Shown here one piece after another: positions 33,309 through 42,300 of a DNA stretch of 52,629 bases (position 1 is its first letter; each line of letters starts with the position of its first letter). Both the position numbers and the translations under genes were made by a program. Below the pieces are notes generated by a model. That model did no database searches. It saw nothing but the letters and a program-made list of their open reading frames with translations, and was not told the DNA's origin. This stretch comes from an uncultured Coriobacteriaceae bacterium (GTDB lineage Bacteria; Actinomycetota; Coriobacteriia; Coriobacteriales; Atopobiaceae), in assembly GCA_902780305.1 (NCBI GenBank), contig CACZFB010000008.1, positions 1 through 52,629 of the forward strand. Direction: 5' to 3'.

Positions 33309-33578
33309 CTAGCGAATCGTACAACCCAGATAGCAGCTGCGTTGGGCACAGTCGCGGATAACCTCCGTCATTTGGTCGAACCACGGCTCTCGGTTGCGAC
33401 GGTCGGGCTTGATTACGATGCGCGTAGGCGTGGCGATCTCGCTCAAGCAGTCCTCCAGCGCATCGAGGTTCGCACCATAGTAGCTAGGAAACGCCAACTC
33501 TTTGGCAAGCAGCTCGTGCGCACCCTGCGCGGTCTTTACGTCCCTCTGAGACAATTCCACCCGTAGCGGTCGAGGCAT
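33309..33578 (-). CDS. Barstar-family ribonuclease inhibitor
   Basis: 89 residues. The core FPSYYGANLDALEDCL matches barstar's FPEYYGENLDALWDCL, including the two aspartates equivalent to Asp35 and Asp39 that plug the barnase active site. It neutralises the RNase before or instead of export, so it stays in the cytoplasm. Its AGGAG ribosome binding site overlaps the TAG of the barnase gene 9 nt upstream, so inhibitor and toxin are translationally linked. Confidence 0.9.
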   Translation of the reverse strand: MPRPLRVELSQRDVKTAQGAHELLAKELAFPSYYGANLDALEDCLSEIATPTRIVIKPDRRNREPWFDQMTEVIRDCAQRSCYLGCTIR

Positions 33579-33587
33579 GGTTTTCTC

Positions 33588-34142
33588 CTAATACAGCTGT
33601 TCGAAGGTTTGGTAGTGGTCTTCGGTGTAGTACACCAGGCCGTCGCTTGAGTACACGATGCGCTTGGCGCCGCGCGACCGTTGCCCATGGTAGTCGATGT
33701 CGCACTCGTACCATGCTCGGCCTTTCTTTTTGGGCAGCTTGCCCTCGCGGTTGCTAAAGCGGTCGCCACCGATGGACTTGCCCGGACACGCCTCGTCCAA
33801 GGTAAGTCCCTCGGTCTTCCAGCCCACGTCCTCCGCCTCGTCCTTGGTAACGAAGTTGGAAGGCAGGTGCCCGTACGTGTGCAGGTAGAGCGCCACGTCT
33901 TCCTTGGAGGTATACGAACCGTCCTCGCTGATGGCCGCGTCCGCGGCAGCGCCATCCTCTGCAGTTCCTGGGTCCGCCTTTGTTGCGTCCTCGCCACCAG
34001 CATCGGTATCCGTTTGGGTTGTCTGTACAGTCTCGCCCTCGGTCTTCGTCTGCGAGACCAGTGTGCTCTTGCACGCCGGTAGCACCAGCATCCCCACCAC
34101 GAGCAGCAACGTCGCCCAAAGTACCCACAATCGCCTCTTCAT
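33588..34142 (-). CDS. Barnase-like ribonuclease lipoprotein
   Basis: 184 residues. The N-terminal signal ends in the lipobox LPAC (Cys24), followed by a Thr/Asp/Ala linker to about residue 75. The C-terminal 110 residues align with barnase throughout: LHTYGHLPSNFVTKDEAEDVGW, PGKSIGGDRFSNREGKLP and DHYQTF. The residues equivalent to barnase Lys27, Glu73, Arg83, Arg87 and His102 are present (K100, E146, R155 or R157, R161, H176), so it should be an active guanyl-specific RNase. The start at 34142 is preferred over an ATG two codons earlier because GAGG is 8 nt upstream. Unlike classical barnase, it appears to be membrane-tethered. Confidence 0.92.
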   Translation of the reverse strand: MKRRLWVLWATLLLVVGMLVLPACKSTLVSQTKTEGETVQTTQTDTDAGGEDATKADPGTAEDGAAADAAISEDGSYTSKEDVALYLHTYGHLPSNFVTKDEAEDVGWKTEGLTLDEACPGKSIGGDRFSNREGKLPKKKGRAWYECDIDYHGQRSRGAKRIVYSSDGLVYYTEDHYQTFEQLY

Positions 34143-34171
34143 GTGCATCACCTCACTCCCAGTATGACAGA

Positions 34172-34214
34172 CACGCCCGGTCGCAAAGGGTCCGTCCCTT
34201 CTCGACCGGGCGTG
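34172..34214. terminator. Hairpin after the P-type ATPase gene
   Basis: CACGCCCGGTCG pairs exactly with CGACCGGGCGTG, with a second inner stem (AAGGG/CCCTT). It lies between the ATPase stop (34243) and the barnase start (34142) on the minus strand, so it can end the metal-efflux transcript. Confidence 0.65.
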
Positions 34215-34242
34215 CGGTGAGGATTTCCTCGTGACCAACGAC

Positions 34243-36669
34243 CTACCAGCGCACCTTGGACGGACGCATGAGGCGCATGCCGTTGAGCACCACGATGAGG
34301 GCCACGCCCGTGTCGGCGAAGACCGCCGCGCCCATGCCCGCAAGGCCCAGGACCACCAGCACGAACACCAGCGCCTTGACGCCGATGGCAAACGCTATGT
34401 TCTCGCGCACCACCGCCATGGTCTTGTGGGCCAGCGCAAAGAACGTGGGGAGCTGCTCCAAGCCGTTGGCCATCAGGGCGACGTCAGCCACCTCCAGCGC
34501 CGTGTCGGAAGCCGCCGCCCCCATGGTGACGCCCAGGTCCGCCTGCGCCAGCGCGGGGGCGTCGTTGATGCCGTCACCCACCATGGCGACGATGTTGCCC
34601 TCCTTCTGCAGCGTCGAGATCCGGCCGAGCTTGTCCTCGGGCAGCAGCTCGGCACCCACCTGCGTTATGTCGGCCGTACGCGCAATCGCCTGCGCCGTCT
34701 GCTTGTTGTCGCCAGTCAGCATCTCGATGACTTGTATGCCGGACCGCTCCTTTAGCGCGGCAATCGTGGGCGCCGCAGACTCCTGCAGGCAGTCGCGAAG
34801 CGCTATGAGACCAAACACGCTGCCCGCACGTGTTACCACCAGCACCGACGCGCCACTGTCGGCAAGGGTATCAATCTGCTGGCCCACCTCGGGCGATATC
34901 GTCGCGTTCTCCTGGGCAAACGCGCGCTTGCCCACCGTGCACACCTCGCCAGCCACCACGCCGCGCATGCCGCTGGCCACGACCTCGCTCACGCCCATGG
35001 CGTCGAGTCGCGGGGCGCGTCGCTCGCCGGCCGCCTGCACGACCGCCTTGGCCAACGGGTGGGTCGAGCCCTCCTCAAGCGCCGCAGCAACGCTCAGCAC
35101 GTCTGCCTCCAGTCCCGGCCCCAACGACACCACGTCGCTCACCTCGATGACGCCCGTGGTAAGCGTGCCGGTCTTGTCGAAAGCGATGGCGGTCGTGCGC
35201 GTGGCAATGTCGAAGTACGCGCCGCCCTTTACCAGCACGCCGCTCTTTGCGGCACACGACAGCGCCGAAACAAACGAGACGGGCGTGGACACGACCAACG
35301 CGCACGGGCACGACACCACCAGCAGCGAGCAGGCCCTGTACAGCCAGTCGTGCCAGAGCTGCGGATCGAACCCACCGCGCATCAGCGAGAGCGTCCCGGG
35401 AATCACGACGCCCAGCACGATGGCACCCACAACCACAACCGGGGTGTACACTGCGGCGAATCGATTGACGAAGCTCTCGTACGGTGCCTTGGCGGCCTGC
35501 GCCCCCTGCACCTGGCTGACGATGCGCGCCAGCGTGGTGTTGTTCTCGGCGGCGGTAACCTTAACGTCCACCACGGCGTGCGTGTTGAGCGAGCCAGCAA
35601 AGACCTCGGCGCCCGCACCCTTGTCCTGCGGGGCGGACTCACCGGTAACCGGCGCCTCGTTAAACGAGCTCTGGCCTTCCACGATCACACCGTCAAGCGG
35701 CACGCGCTCTCCGGGAAGCACGCGGATGGTATACCCCACTTCCACACCGCCGGTCTGCACGTCCGTGGTGGCGCCCTCGGGAGTCACCACGTGCGCCACC
35801 GACGGCGCCAGGTCCATGAGCTCGCGCACCGAGCCGGAGGTCTTGCGCATAGACCAGCCCTCCAGCCACTCCCCCACCTGAGCCAGGAAAACAACGATGG
35901 CAGCGTCGCCAAACACCGAGGTGTCGCCAGTAAAGCCAATGATGAGCGCACCAATAACCGCAATCGACATCAGCACGTTCATGTCGGCCGACTTGCGGCG
36001 CAACGACGCGTAGGCCATGGGCGCCACATACACCAGGCCGGCCAGGGCGGCAATTACATAGAAGGGAATGGCACGGATCTCGTTATGCAGCAGGTGGTCG
36101 GCCACAAGTCCCGCCACCAGCGCGAGCGCCGAGATAAACATAAGAACTTTCTCGCGGTTTTGCGCGTACCACGAGCGCTCGGCATTAAGCAGGTGGAGCT
36201 CCTCCTTGGAGAGCTCGATGTCTTCGCCGCAGGAGCGCACCGTATCCAACACCTGCTTTTTGCAGTCGAGCACGCTGACGCCTTCCGCCATAACCACGTC
36301 AAGCGTCGACGTGGCATAGGTGAGCCGCGCATCTGCAACGCAGTCCAAGGAGCACACGGCGTCTTGCACCTTGGCGGCACAGCTGGGGCAGTCCAGGTCC
36401 AGCATGGTATACGAGAAGGTCGGCTCGGCCTCGAGCTCGTGCTCCACAAACTGATGGTGGTGATGGTGGTGCTCGTGCCCGCAGCCGCAGCCATCGTGGC
36501 CATGGTCGTGTCCACAGCCACAGTCGCAGCCATCATGGTCGTGATGGTGGTGCTCATGGCCGCAGTCGCATTGATCGTGGTGCTCGTGGTGGTCGTGCCC
36601 GCAGCCGCAGCCATCATGCTCGTGGTGCTCGTGATGGTGCTCGTGGTGATGGTGCTTTTCACTAGACAT
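34243..36669 (-). CDS. Heavy-metal P1B-type ATPase with His/Cys-rich N-terminus (Zn/Cd/Pb class)
   Basis: 808 residues. Residues 6-72 are an extreme His/Asp/Cys/Gly tract; an HMA domain with CPSC at 94-97 follows. The pump core shows the CPC membrane motif (SCPCALVVSTP, near 455), phosphorylation site DKTGT (near 498), THPLAKA (the P1B HP motif), TGDN and GDGINDAP (near 698). CPC with an ArsR partner points to export of Zn, Cd or Pb (ZntA/CadA class) rather than copper, though this is inferred. The ATG at 36669 overlaps the end of the arsR-type gene by 8 nt and has a GAGGAGG site. The His-rich tract is encoded by degenerate tandem repeats in the DNA. Confidence 0.93.
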   Translation of the reverse strand: MSSEKHHHHEHHHEHHEHDGCGCGHDHHEHHDQCDCGHEHHHHDHDGCDCGCGHDHGHDGCGCGHEHHHHHHQFVEHELEAEPTFSYTMLDLDCPSCAAKVQDAVCSLDCVADARLTYATSTLDVVMAEGVSVLDCKKQVLDTVRSCGEDIELSKEELHLLNAERSWYAQNREKVLMFISALALVAGLVADHLLHNEIRAIPFYVIAALAGLVYVAPMAYASLRRKSADMNVLMSIAVIGALIIGFTGDTSVFGDAAIVVFLAQVGEWLEGWSMRKTSGSVRELMDLAPSVAHVVTPEGATTDVQTGGVEVGYTIRVLPGERVPLDGVIVEGQSSFNEAPVTGESAPQDKGAGAEVFAGSLNTHAVVDVKVTAAENNTTLARIVSQVQGAQAAKAPYESFVNRFAAVYTPVVVVGAIVLGVVIPGTLSLMRGGFDPQLWHDWLYRACSLLVVSCPCALVVSTPVSFVSALSCAAKSGVLVKGGAYFDIATRTTAIAFDKTGTLTTGVIEVSDVVSLGPGLEADVLSVAAALEEGSTHPLAKAVVQAAGERRAPRLDAMGVSEVVASGMRGVVAGEVCTVGKRAFAQENATISPEVGQQIDTLADSGASVLVVTRAGSVFGLIALRDCLQESAAPTIAALKERSGIQVIEMLTGDNKQTAQAIARTADITQVGAELLPEDKLGRISTLQKEGNIVAMVGDGINDAPALAQADLGVTMGAAASDTALEVADVALMANGLEQLPTFFALAHKTMAVVRENIAFAIGVKALVFVLVVLGLAGMGAAVFADTGVALIVVLNGMRLMRPSKVRW

Positions 36670-36988
36670 GCTCGCCCTCCTCCTCGGACGCATGTTCCAG
36701 TCCAATGCCAATGAGCAGCCCCACGTGGTCGTCGGAGAGCGAGTAGATTACCCGCTGGCCCTCTCGGCGAGATGACACCAGGCTGCGGTCACGCAGCAGC
36801 CGCAGCTGATGCGAGATGGCCGATTGCGACACGTGGCAGATGTCCTGCAGCTCCGAGACGCCCTTCTCGCCCTCCAGCAGCGCCGACAGAATCTGAAAGC
36901 GCGTGAGGTCGGAAAGCGCATCGAAGATCTGTGTTGCGGTGTACACGACCGCATCGTTGGCAAGCAGCTGCCGTAGGTTCTCATCCAT
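36662..36988 (-). CDS. ArsR/SmtB-family metal-sensing repressor
   Basis: 108 residues with a winged helix: ALSDLTRFQILSALLEGEKGVSELQDICHVSQSAISHQLRLLRDRSLVSSRREGQRVIYSLSDDHV. The C-terminus contains H-x-E rich metal-ligand candidates (GLEHASEEEGEHV), suiting an alpha-5 type sensor. I prefer the ATG ending at 36988 because GGAG lies 7 nt upstream; two earlier in-frame ATGs overlap the operator and lack a site. It is the first gene of the metal-efflux operon and overlaps the ATPase gene. Metal binding should release it from the operator at 37001-37020. Confidence 0.92.
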   Translation of the reverse strand: MDENLRQLLANDAVVYTATQIFDALSDLTRFQILSALLEGEKGVSELQDICHVSQSAISHQLRLLRDRSLVSSRREGQRVIYSLSDDHVGLLIGIGLEHASEEEGEHV

Positions 36989-37000
36989 ATCATTCTCCAT

Positions 37001-37020
37001 ATATGAGTACCTGCTCATGT
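37001..37020. promoter_or_regulatory. Candidate ArsR/SmtB operator
   Basis: ATATGAG-TACCTG-CTCATGT: half-sites ATGAG (37003-37007) and CTCAT (37014-37018) separated by 6 nt, the spacing of SmtB/CzrA operators (TGAA-N6-TTCA type). It lies 13-32 nt upstream of the preferred repressor start and just downstream of its promoter. Confidence 0.6.
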
Positions 37021-37031
37021 GTTCAAGTTAC

Positions 37032-37059
37032 AGTATAGCAAGGTTCGTCCCCAACGCAA
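37032..37059 (-). promoter_or_regulatory. Candidate promoter of the arsR-ATPase operon
   Basis: Minus strand: TTGCGT (37054-37059), 16-nt spacer, TATACT (37032-37037). The operator would sit around +5 to +25, a normal site for repression. A plus-strand TATACT at about 37069-37074 may serve the divergent TraX-like gene. Confidence 0.55.
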
Positions 37060-37106
37060 GTGTCCTCGCTATACTGATTGAGAACACAGTGTTACTCGGA
37101 GGACGC

Positions 37107-37853
37107 ATGAGCAACAAACCCGAACCGGCCGCCGTGCTGGCACCACCACGCTATCGCTCGCTGAGCGGCAGCACGCTCAAGGTGCTTGCGCTTTTTGCCA
37201 TGCTGGTGGACCACACCACCAAGCGCATCCTAGTGAACTACCCCGCATTCACACGTCCGCTGTACACACTCGGAGAGACCCCCGTGAGCTGGGCATTGCT
37301 GTTTGAGTCGTTTGGTCGGATCTCCTTCCCCATCTTTTGCTTTCTGCTGGTAGAGGGATTCGTGTATACGCGCGACCGCAGGCGCTACGGCGTGTCGCTT
37401 GCCTGCTTCGCGCTGATCTCCGAGATACCCTTCGACCTCTCGCGCAGGCTCACGCCCTTCGATCCCACGTATCAAAACGTCTTCTTTACGCTGTTGCTGG
37501 GTTATTTGGGGCTCTGTGCCTACGAGCACTTGCGCAACCGACCTGCGTTGCGCGTGGTGGCGGTGCTGGCGCTGGCGCTCGCCTCCATGGGGCTGCTCTG
37601 CGACTACGGCGCGCGTGGCTACGCCATGGTGCTCATGCTCTATTTCCTGCGCGATCACGCACTGGCCAAAACCGCCCTAGGCAGCTGCATCACTACGTCT
37701 ACCTGGCGCGCAGGTCTCGCCTTCGTTCCCATAAACCTCTATAACGGCGAGCGCGGGTTTATTCGCGGGCCCGTGCTCAAGTACGCCTGTTACGCGTTCT
37801 ACCCCGTCCACCTGCTTGTGCTGTGGCAGCTGCGGCTGGCCCTTGGGCTGTGA
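37107..37853 (+). CDS. TraX-like multispanning membrane protein
   Basis: 248 residues with about seven or eight hydrophobic segments. Features of the TraX family: FAMLVDHTTKR near the N-terminus, FGRISFPIFCFLLVEGFVYTRDRRRYGVSLACFALISEIPFDL, QNVFFTLLLGYLGL, and YAFYPVHLLVL at the end. F-plasmid TraX N-acetylates pilin; the chromosomal homologues are widespread and mostly uncharacterised membrane acyltransferase-like proteins, so no substrate is claimed. ATG with CGGAGG 5 nt upstream. Divergent from the metal-efflux operon. Confidence 0.85.
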   Translation: MSNKPEPAAVLAPPRYRSLSGSTLKVLALFAMLVDHTTKRILVNYPAFTRPLYTLGETPVSWALLFESFGRISFPIFCFLLVEGFVYTRDRRRYGVSLACFALISEIPFDLSRRLTPFDPTYQNVFFTLLLGYLGLCAYEHLRNRPALRVVAVLALALASMGLLCDYGARGYAMVLMLYFLRDHALAKTALGSCITTSTWRAGLAFVPINLYNGERGFIRGPVLKYACYAFYPVHLLVLWQLRLALGL

Positions 37854-37870
37854 GGTGCCCATAGCCAGTG

Positions 37871-37944
37871 GCCTATCAAAGGGGGTTACCCCCATTGATT
37901 GGTCGCATGCGACCTATCTATGGGGGTAACCCCCTTTGATAGGC
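37871..37944. repeat. Family A palindrome, 25-bp perfect arms
   Basis: 37871-37895 pairs with 37920-37944; the loop contains the perfect sub-palindrome GGTCGCATGCGACC (37901-37914). It lies 17 nt after the TraX-like stop, before the mannosyltransferase promoter region (a TACTAT box at 37986-37991). Confidence 0.8.
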
Positions 37945-38031
37945 AGGCCCCAAAAGGTACCGCTACCCAAACGGACAGCCTCAGGTACTATTAGGGGCAG
38001 CCAGTGCACGACGCAGCACGAAGGAGCTGTT

Positions 38032-39267
38032 GTGACCCAAAAGAATCAAACCGAATCCGCAGGCGCCCCGCTCGCCCAACCACTTGCTGCCGAGCAACGC
38101 CTGCTCGCATGGGCAGGCCGCCACGCGAACATAATCGTCCTCGCCCTTATTACCCTTCTGGGCGTTCTCATGCGGCTGAGCCTCAGAAACTACCAGAGCG
38201 AGGACTACGTCGTATACCTGGCGCCTTGGTACGAGTCGATTGCCGAGAACGGCGGCCTACGCGGGCTTGCCATCCAAATTGGCGACTACAACCTGCTGTA
38301 CCAAACGCTTATCGCGCTGCTCACCCACCTTCCCATTCGCCCGCTGTTCGGCTACAAGATTATTTCGTGCTGCTTCGACGTGCTGCTTGCTGCCTGCGCC
38401 GGACGCCTCGCCTTCCTCGCCTCGTCGGATCAGCCCGAGCGCGCAATGACGCGGGCGATCGTCGCATATAGTCTGGTGTTCGTTTGCCCGCTGGTGGTCT
38501 TTAACTCGGCCGCATGGGCGCAATGCGACGCCACGTGGTCCTCGCTGTGCCTGCTCACGCTGGTACTCCTGCTCGACCGCAAGCCAATACCGGCCTTCGT
38601 GGCCTACGGGTTCGCGCTGAGCTTCAAGCTCCAAGCAGTCTTCTTCCTGCCCGTACTGCTCTATTTGTACGTGAGCGAGCGCTCGTATTCCCTGCTGTGC
38701 TTTGCCATCGCCCCGCTCATCATGGTGTTGTGCGGGCTGCCTGCCGTGATTGCCGGCCGCAACGTCGCCGACATCGTGGGCATCTACTTCTCGCAGACGT
38801 CCGAGCACGGGCGGCTGTACATCGGTTATCCGGGACTCGGCGCCATCCTTGCCGGGACGGGCCAACGAAAGGCGACCTATCCGGTACTCAAGGCGTTTCT
38901 CATCCTGTTGGTCGCCTCGTTGCTGCTGCTGGGCTTCTTTGGCCTGCGTCGCAAGCACGTGCGCATGAACGCCAAGCACGCCGCGCCCATTGCGGCAGCG
39001 CTGGTTTACACTGCCGTCGCCCTGCTGCCAGCCATGCACCAACGCTATGGCTACCTCTACGAGGTGCTCCTCATCGTTTGCGCCGTCCTGTACTGGCGCT
39101 TTGTGCCCAGCTGCGCCATCGCGATTGCCATTGGCCTGGTTACCTACGGCGCGTTCCTGTTTAGGTACGAGTCACTCGACCTCATGTACCTTGCCGTCGT
39201 CAACGTGCTCAACATGATTGCCGTATGGACAATGGTCTTTCTGCAGCCCTCCTCCGAGCAAAAGTAA
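38032..39267 (+). CDS. Gpi18-like polytopic mannosyltransferase
   Basis: 411 residues with about ten membrane helices. After an N-terminal cytoplasmic tail and first helix, an extracytoplasmic loop carries the acidic motif YQSEDYVVYLAPWYE typical of GT-C glycosyltransferases. The block SAAWAQCDATWSSLCLL and the following GFALSFKLQAVFFLPVLLYLY are characteristic of the bacterial Gpi18-like (PIG-V-like) group, which uses a lipid-linked sugar donor. The start is GTG at 38032, 5 nt after AAGGAG. The acceptor is unknown; cell-wall or membrane glycolipids are likely. Confidence 0.82.
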   Translation: MTQKNQTESAGAPLAQPLAAEQRLLAWAGRHANIIVLALITLLGVLMRLSLRNYQSEDYVVYLAPWYESIAENGGLRGLAIQIGDYNLLYQTLIALLTHLPIRPLFGYKIISCCFDVLLAACAGRLAFLASSDQPERAMTRAIVAYSLVFVCPLVVFNSAAWAQCDATWSSLCLLTLVLLLDRKPIPAFVAYGFALSFKLQAVFFLPVLLYLYVSERSYSLLCFAIAPLIMVLCGLPAVIAGRNVADIVGIYFSQTSEHGRLYIGYPGLGAILAGTGQRKATYPVLKAFLILLVASLLLLGFFGLRRKHVRMNAKHAAPIAAALVYTAVALLPAMHQRYGYLYEVLLIVCAVLYWRFVPSCAIAIAIGLVTYGAFLFRYESLDLMYLAVVNVLNMIAVWTMVFLQPSSEQK

Positions 39268-39302
39268 CAGGCGCCTTTGTTCGGGCTGAACAAAGGCGCC
39301 TG
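39268..39302. terminator. Bidirectional terminator between mannosyltransferase and rpoC
   Basis: CAGGCGCCTTTGTTC (39268-39282) and its exact reverse complement (39288-39302) around GGGCT. It begins immediately after the mannosyltransferase stop codon and ends 25 nt before the rpoC stop on the other strand. Confidence 0.75.
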
Positions 39303-39326
39303 TGGCTTACGTTTGGTCGTGCGAGG

Positions 39327-42300
39327 CTAGTCGTCGAGTTCGCTCTCGTGGCGTACGACCCTGCTGAGCAGGTCGTCCAGGGAGTCGAGGTCCTCGTTGA
39401 TCACACCCTCGTTGGAGGTGGTTTGCGTGCTGGTGCCGCCAATGAGCTCGTCCTCGTCGTAGTGACGCGTGGCAGGCGCCGCCGTACCCAGCATCACGTC
39501 GTCCGCATCGGGCGAGAACACCATGTTGAGCAGCTGCGACAGGTCCTCGTTATCGGCCTCGTCGTCCTCGGGTTCGAGGATGTACAGCAGGCCACGTGAC
39601 TCCAGGCCCTCGCGCAGCTCCTCGATGGCCTTGGCGCCAATGCCGTCGATACGCAGCAGGTCATCCTCGTTCTTGCCAATGAGGTCGCCCACGGTCTCGA
39701 TGCCCACCTCGCTAAACTTGTTGGTCCAGCGCTGCGAGACGCCCAGGTCGTCGAACAAGTACAGCTTGGCGTCCTCGCTGGACAGCGTGCGGCCGTTCTT
39801 GGAGTAACCGCCAAAACCGAAGTCGTCTCCCACCCAGTCGAGCTGCTTGGGAAGCTGCTCCTCGATGCTCTTAAGCGAGTCGGGAGCCCACTCGGGCAGC
39901 GACTTGGCAAGCGGGCTGGTGGGTCCGTCGATGCGCTCGCCGTGATAGGTAAGCGACACGTTGTCGTACGCCTTGAGGCCAGTGCCTGCGGGAATCTTCT
40001 TGCCCACGATTACGTTGGACTTGAGGTCGAGCAGGTGGTCGGTGTCGCCCTCGATGGCGGCCTCGGTAAGGACGCCGGCCGTACGGATAAACGACGCGCT
40101 GGACAGCCAGGAATCGATGGAGCTGGCCACCTTGAGGGTGCCCAGAATAACCGACTCCGCCTCAGGCGGGGTGCCGCCGGCAAGCGTGATGTTACGCACC
40201 GTGTCGGCAAAGATGTAGCGGTCCACGTATTGGCCAAGCAGGTAGGTGGAGTCGCCGGGGTTGGTAATCTGCACGCGGCGCAGCATCTGACGTGCGATGA
40301 CCTCGATGTGCTTGTCGTTGAGGTCTACGCTCTGGGAGGTGTAGACGTCCTTAACGGACTTCACGAAGGTGTGCATCGTGGACTCGATGTCGGACAGGCG
40401 ACGCAGCTCCTTGAAGTTGACGAAGCCGTGGGTCAGCTGATCGCCGGCACGAACGGGCACCGGACGCATCTTTGCCTCCTCGAACTCCGACATAAAGCGC
40501 ACCGAGACGGGCACGCGCTTCTCGGAGATAACCCGCGAGAGGTCCTCCACGTCGAGGAACTGCAGCAGGTACTCGTTTTGCTCGGTGAGCACGCGCAGCA
40601 TGCTGGTAACCGGGGCGAGGTCGGCCTCGCGACCAACGATCTTCTCGTTTACGTTTCCTACGACGTCGAACATGCGGGCAACCGTCGGCAGGCCCTGCGT
40701 GATGTCGTCGGCGCCTGCGACGCCGCCGGAGTGAATGGTACGCATGGTAAGCTGCGTGCCCGGCTCGCCGATGGACTGGGCCGCGATGATGCCCACCGAG
40801 GTACCGATGTTAACCGGACGACGGGTGGAGAGGTCCCAGCCGTAGCACTTTTGGCACACGCCGTACTTGGACTTGCAGGTGAGCAGAGCGCGCAGGCCAA
40901 CCTTCTTGACGCCAGCGTCGTAGAGGCGCTGCAGGTCGCCCATGCTGGTAATGTAGCCACCGGCGGGTATGAGCAGCTCGCCCTCGGGTGACACCACGTC
41001 GTCGAGCACGCAGCGGCCAACGAGGTCGTCGTCGAGCACGTAGTCAATAACGTTGCCGTCGGCGTCGCGCTTGTACTCCTCCACCACGCTGTAGGTAACG
41101 CACTCGTCGGTGCCGCAATCCTCCTCGCGCACGATGACGTCCTGGGCGACGTCTACCAGACGACGCGTGAGGTAACCGGAGTCGGAGGTGTGCGACGCCG
41201 TGTCCACCAGGCCCTTGCGGGCGCCGTACGTGGAAATAAAGTACTCGAGCGGCTCGAGGCCCTCGCGGAAGTTTGCCTTAATGGGCAGGTCGATGGTCTC
41301 GCCCGACATGTCGGCCATGAGGCCTCGCATGCCCGCAAGCTGGCGCAGCTGCGTCTTGGAGCCACGGGCGCCGGAGTCGGCCATCATGTAGATGGGGTTG
41401 TCCTCGTTAAAGCCGTTAAGCATCTTGGAGCCCAGCGTGTCGGCGCAGTCGGTCCAGATCTTTACGACCTCGGCGTGACGCTCGCGCTCCGAGAGGAAGC
41501 CGTCCTCGTAGTTCTCGTTAATCTGGTTAACGTTGTCCTGGGCCTCCTCGAGCATGGCCTGCTTGTCGCCGGGAATCACGGCGTCCCACACCGAGACGGT
41601 AAGGCCGGCGCGCGTGGCGTAGTGGAAGCCCGTGTGCTTGATGGCGTCCAGGATGGGCTCGACGTCGGAGGTGGAGTAGCGGTCGCAGCAGTCGTTGACC
41701 AACCGGTCCACGTCGCCCTTGCTCATCTTGAAGTTAATAAAGGGATAGTCCGCCGGCAGGCACTGGTGGTTAAAGATGATGCGGCCCACGGTCGTCTGGA
41801 TGCGCACCGGACGCTCGGTGACGTCGTAGTCGACCTCTTGGCCACCTGCCTCGAGCATGCGGAACAGGCGACGGTCGCCGTCGAACACGTTGGCGTCGCG
41901 CGCGCCCACGCGCACCGTAATGCTCGCCTGGATGTCCAGGTGATCGCGATTGTCGTATGCGCTCACCACGTCGTCGAAGTCCATAAACACGCGGCCCTCG
42001 CCCTCAACGCCCTTGTTCTCGGTCGTGAGGAAGTAGGTGCCAAACACCATGTCCTGCGAAGGAACGGTCTGCACGACGCCGGACGCCGGCGAGCGCAGGT
42101 TGTTGGACGAGAGCATGAGCACGCGGGCCTCGGTCTGGGCCTGCGTGGACAGCGGCACGTGCACCGACATCTGGTCGCCGTCGAAGTCCGCGTTAAAGGG
42201 CTTGCACACCAGCGGGTGCAGGTGGATGGCCTTGCCCTCGGTAAGCACCGGCTCGAACGCCTGGATGGACAGGCGGTGCAGGGTCGGTGCGCGGTTGAGC

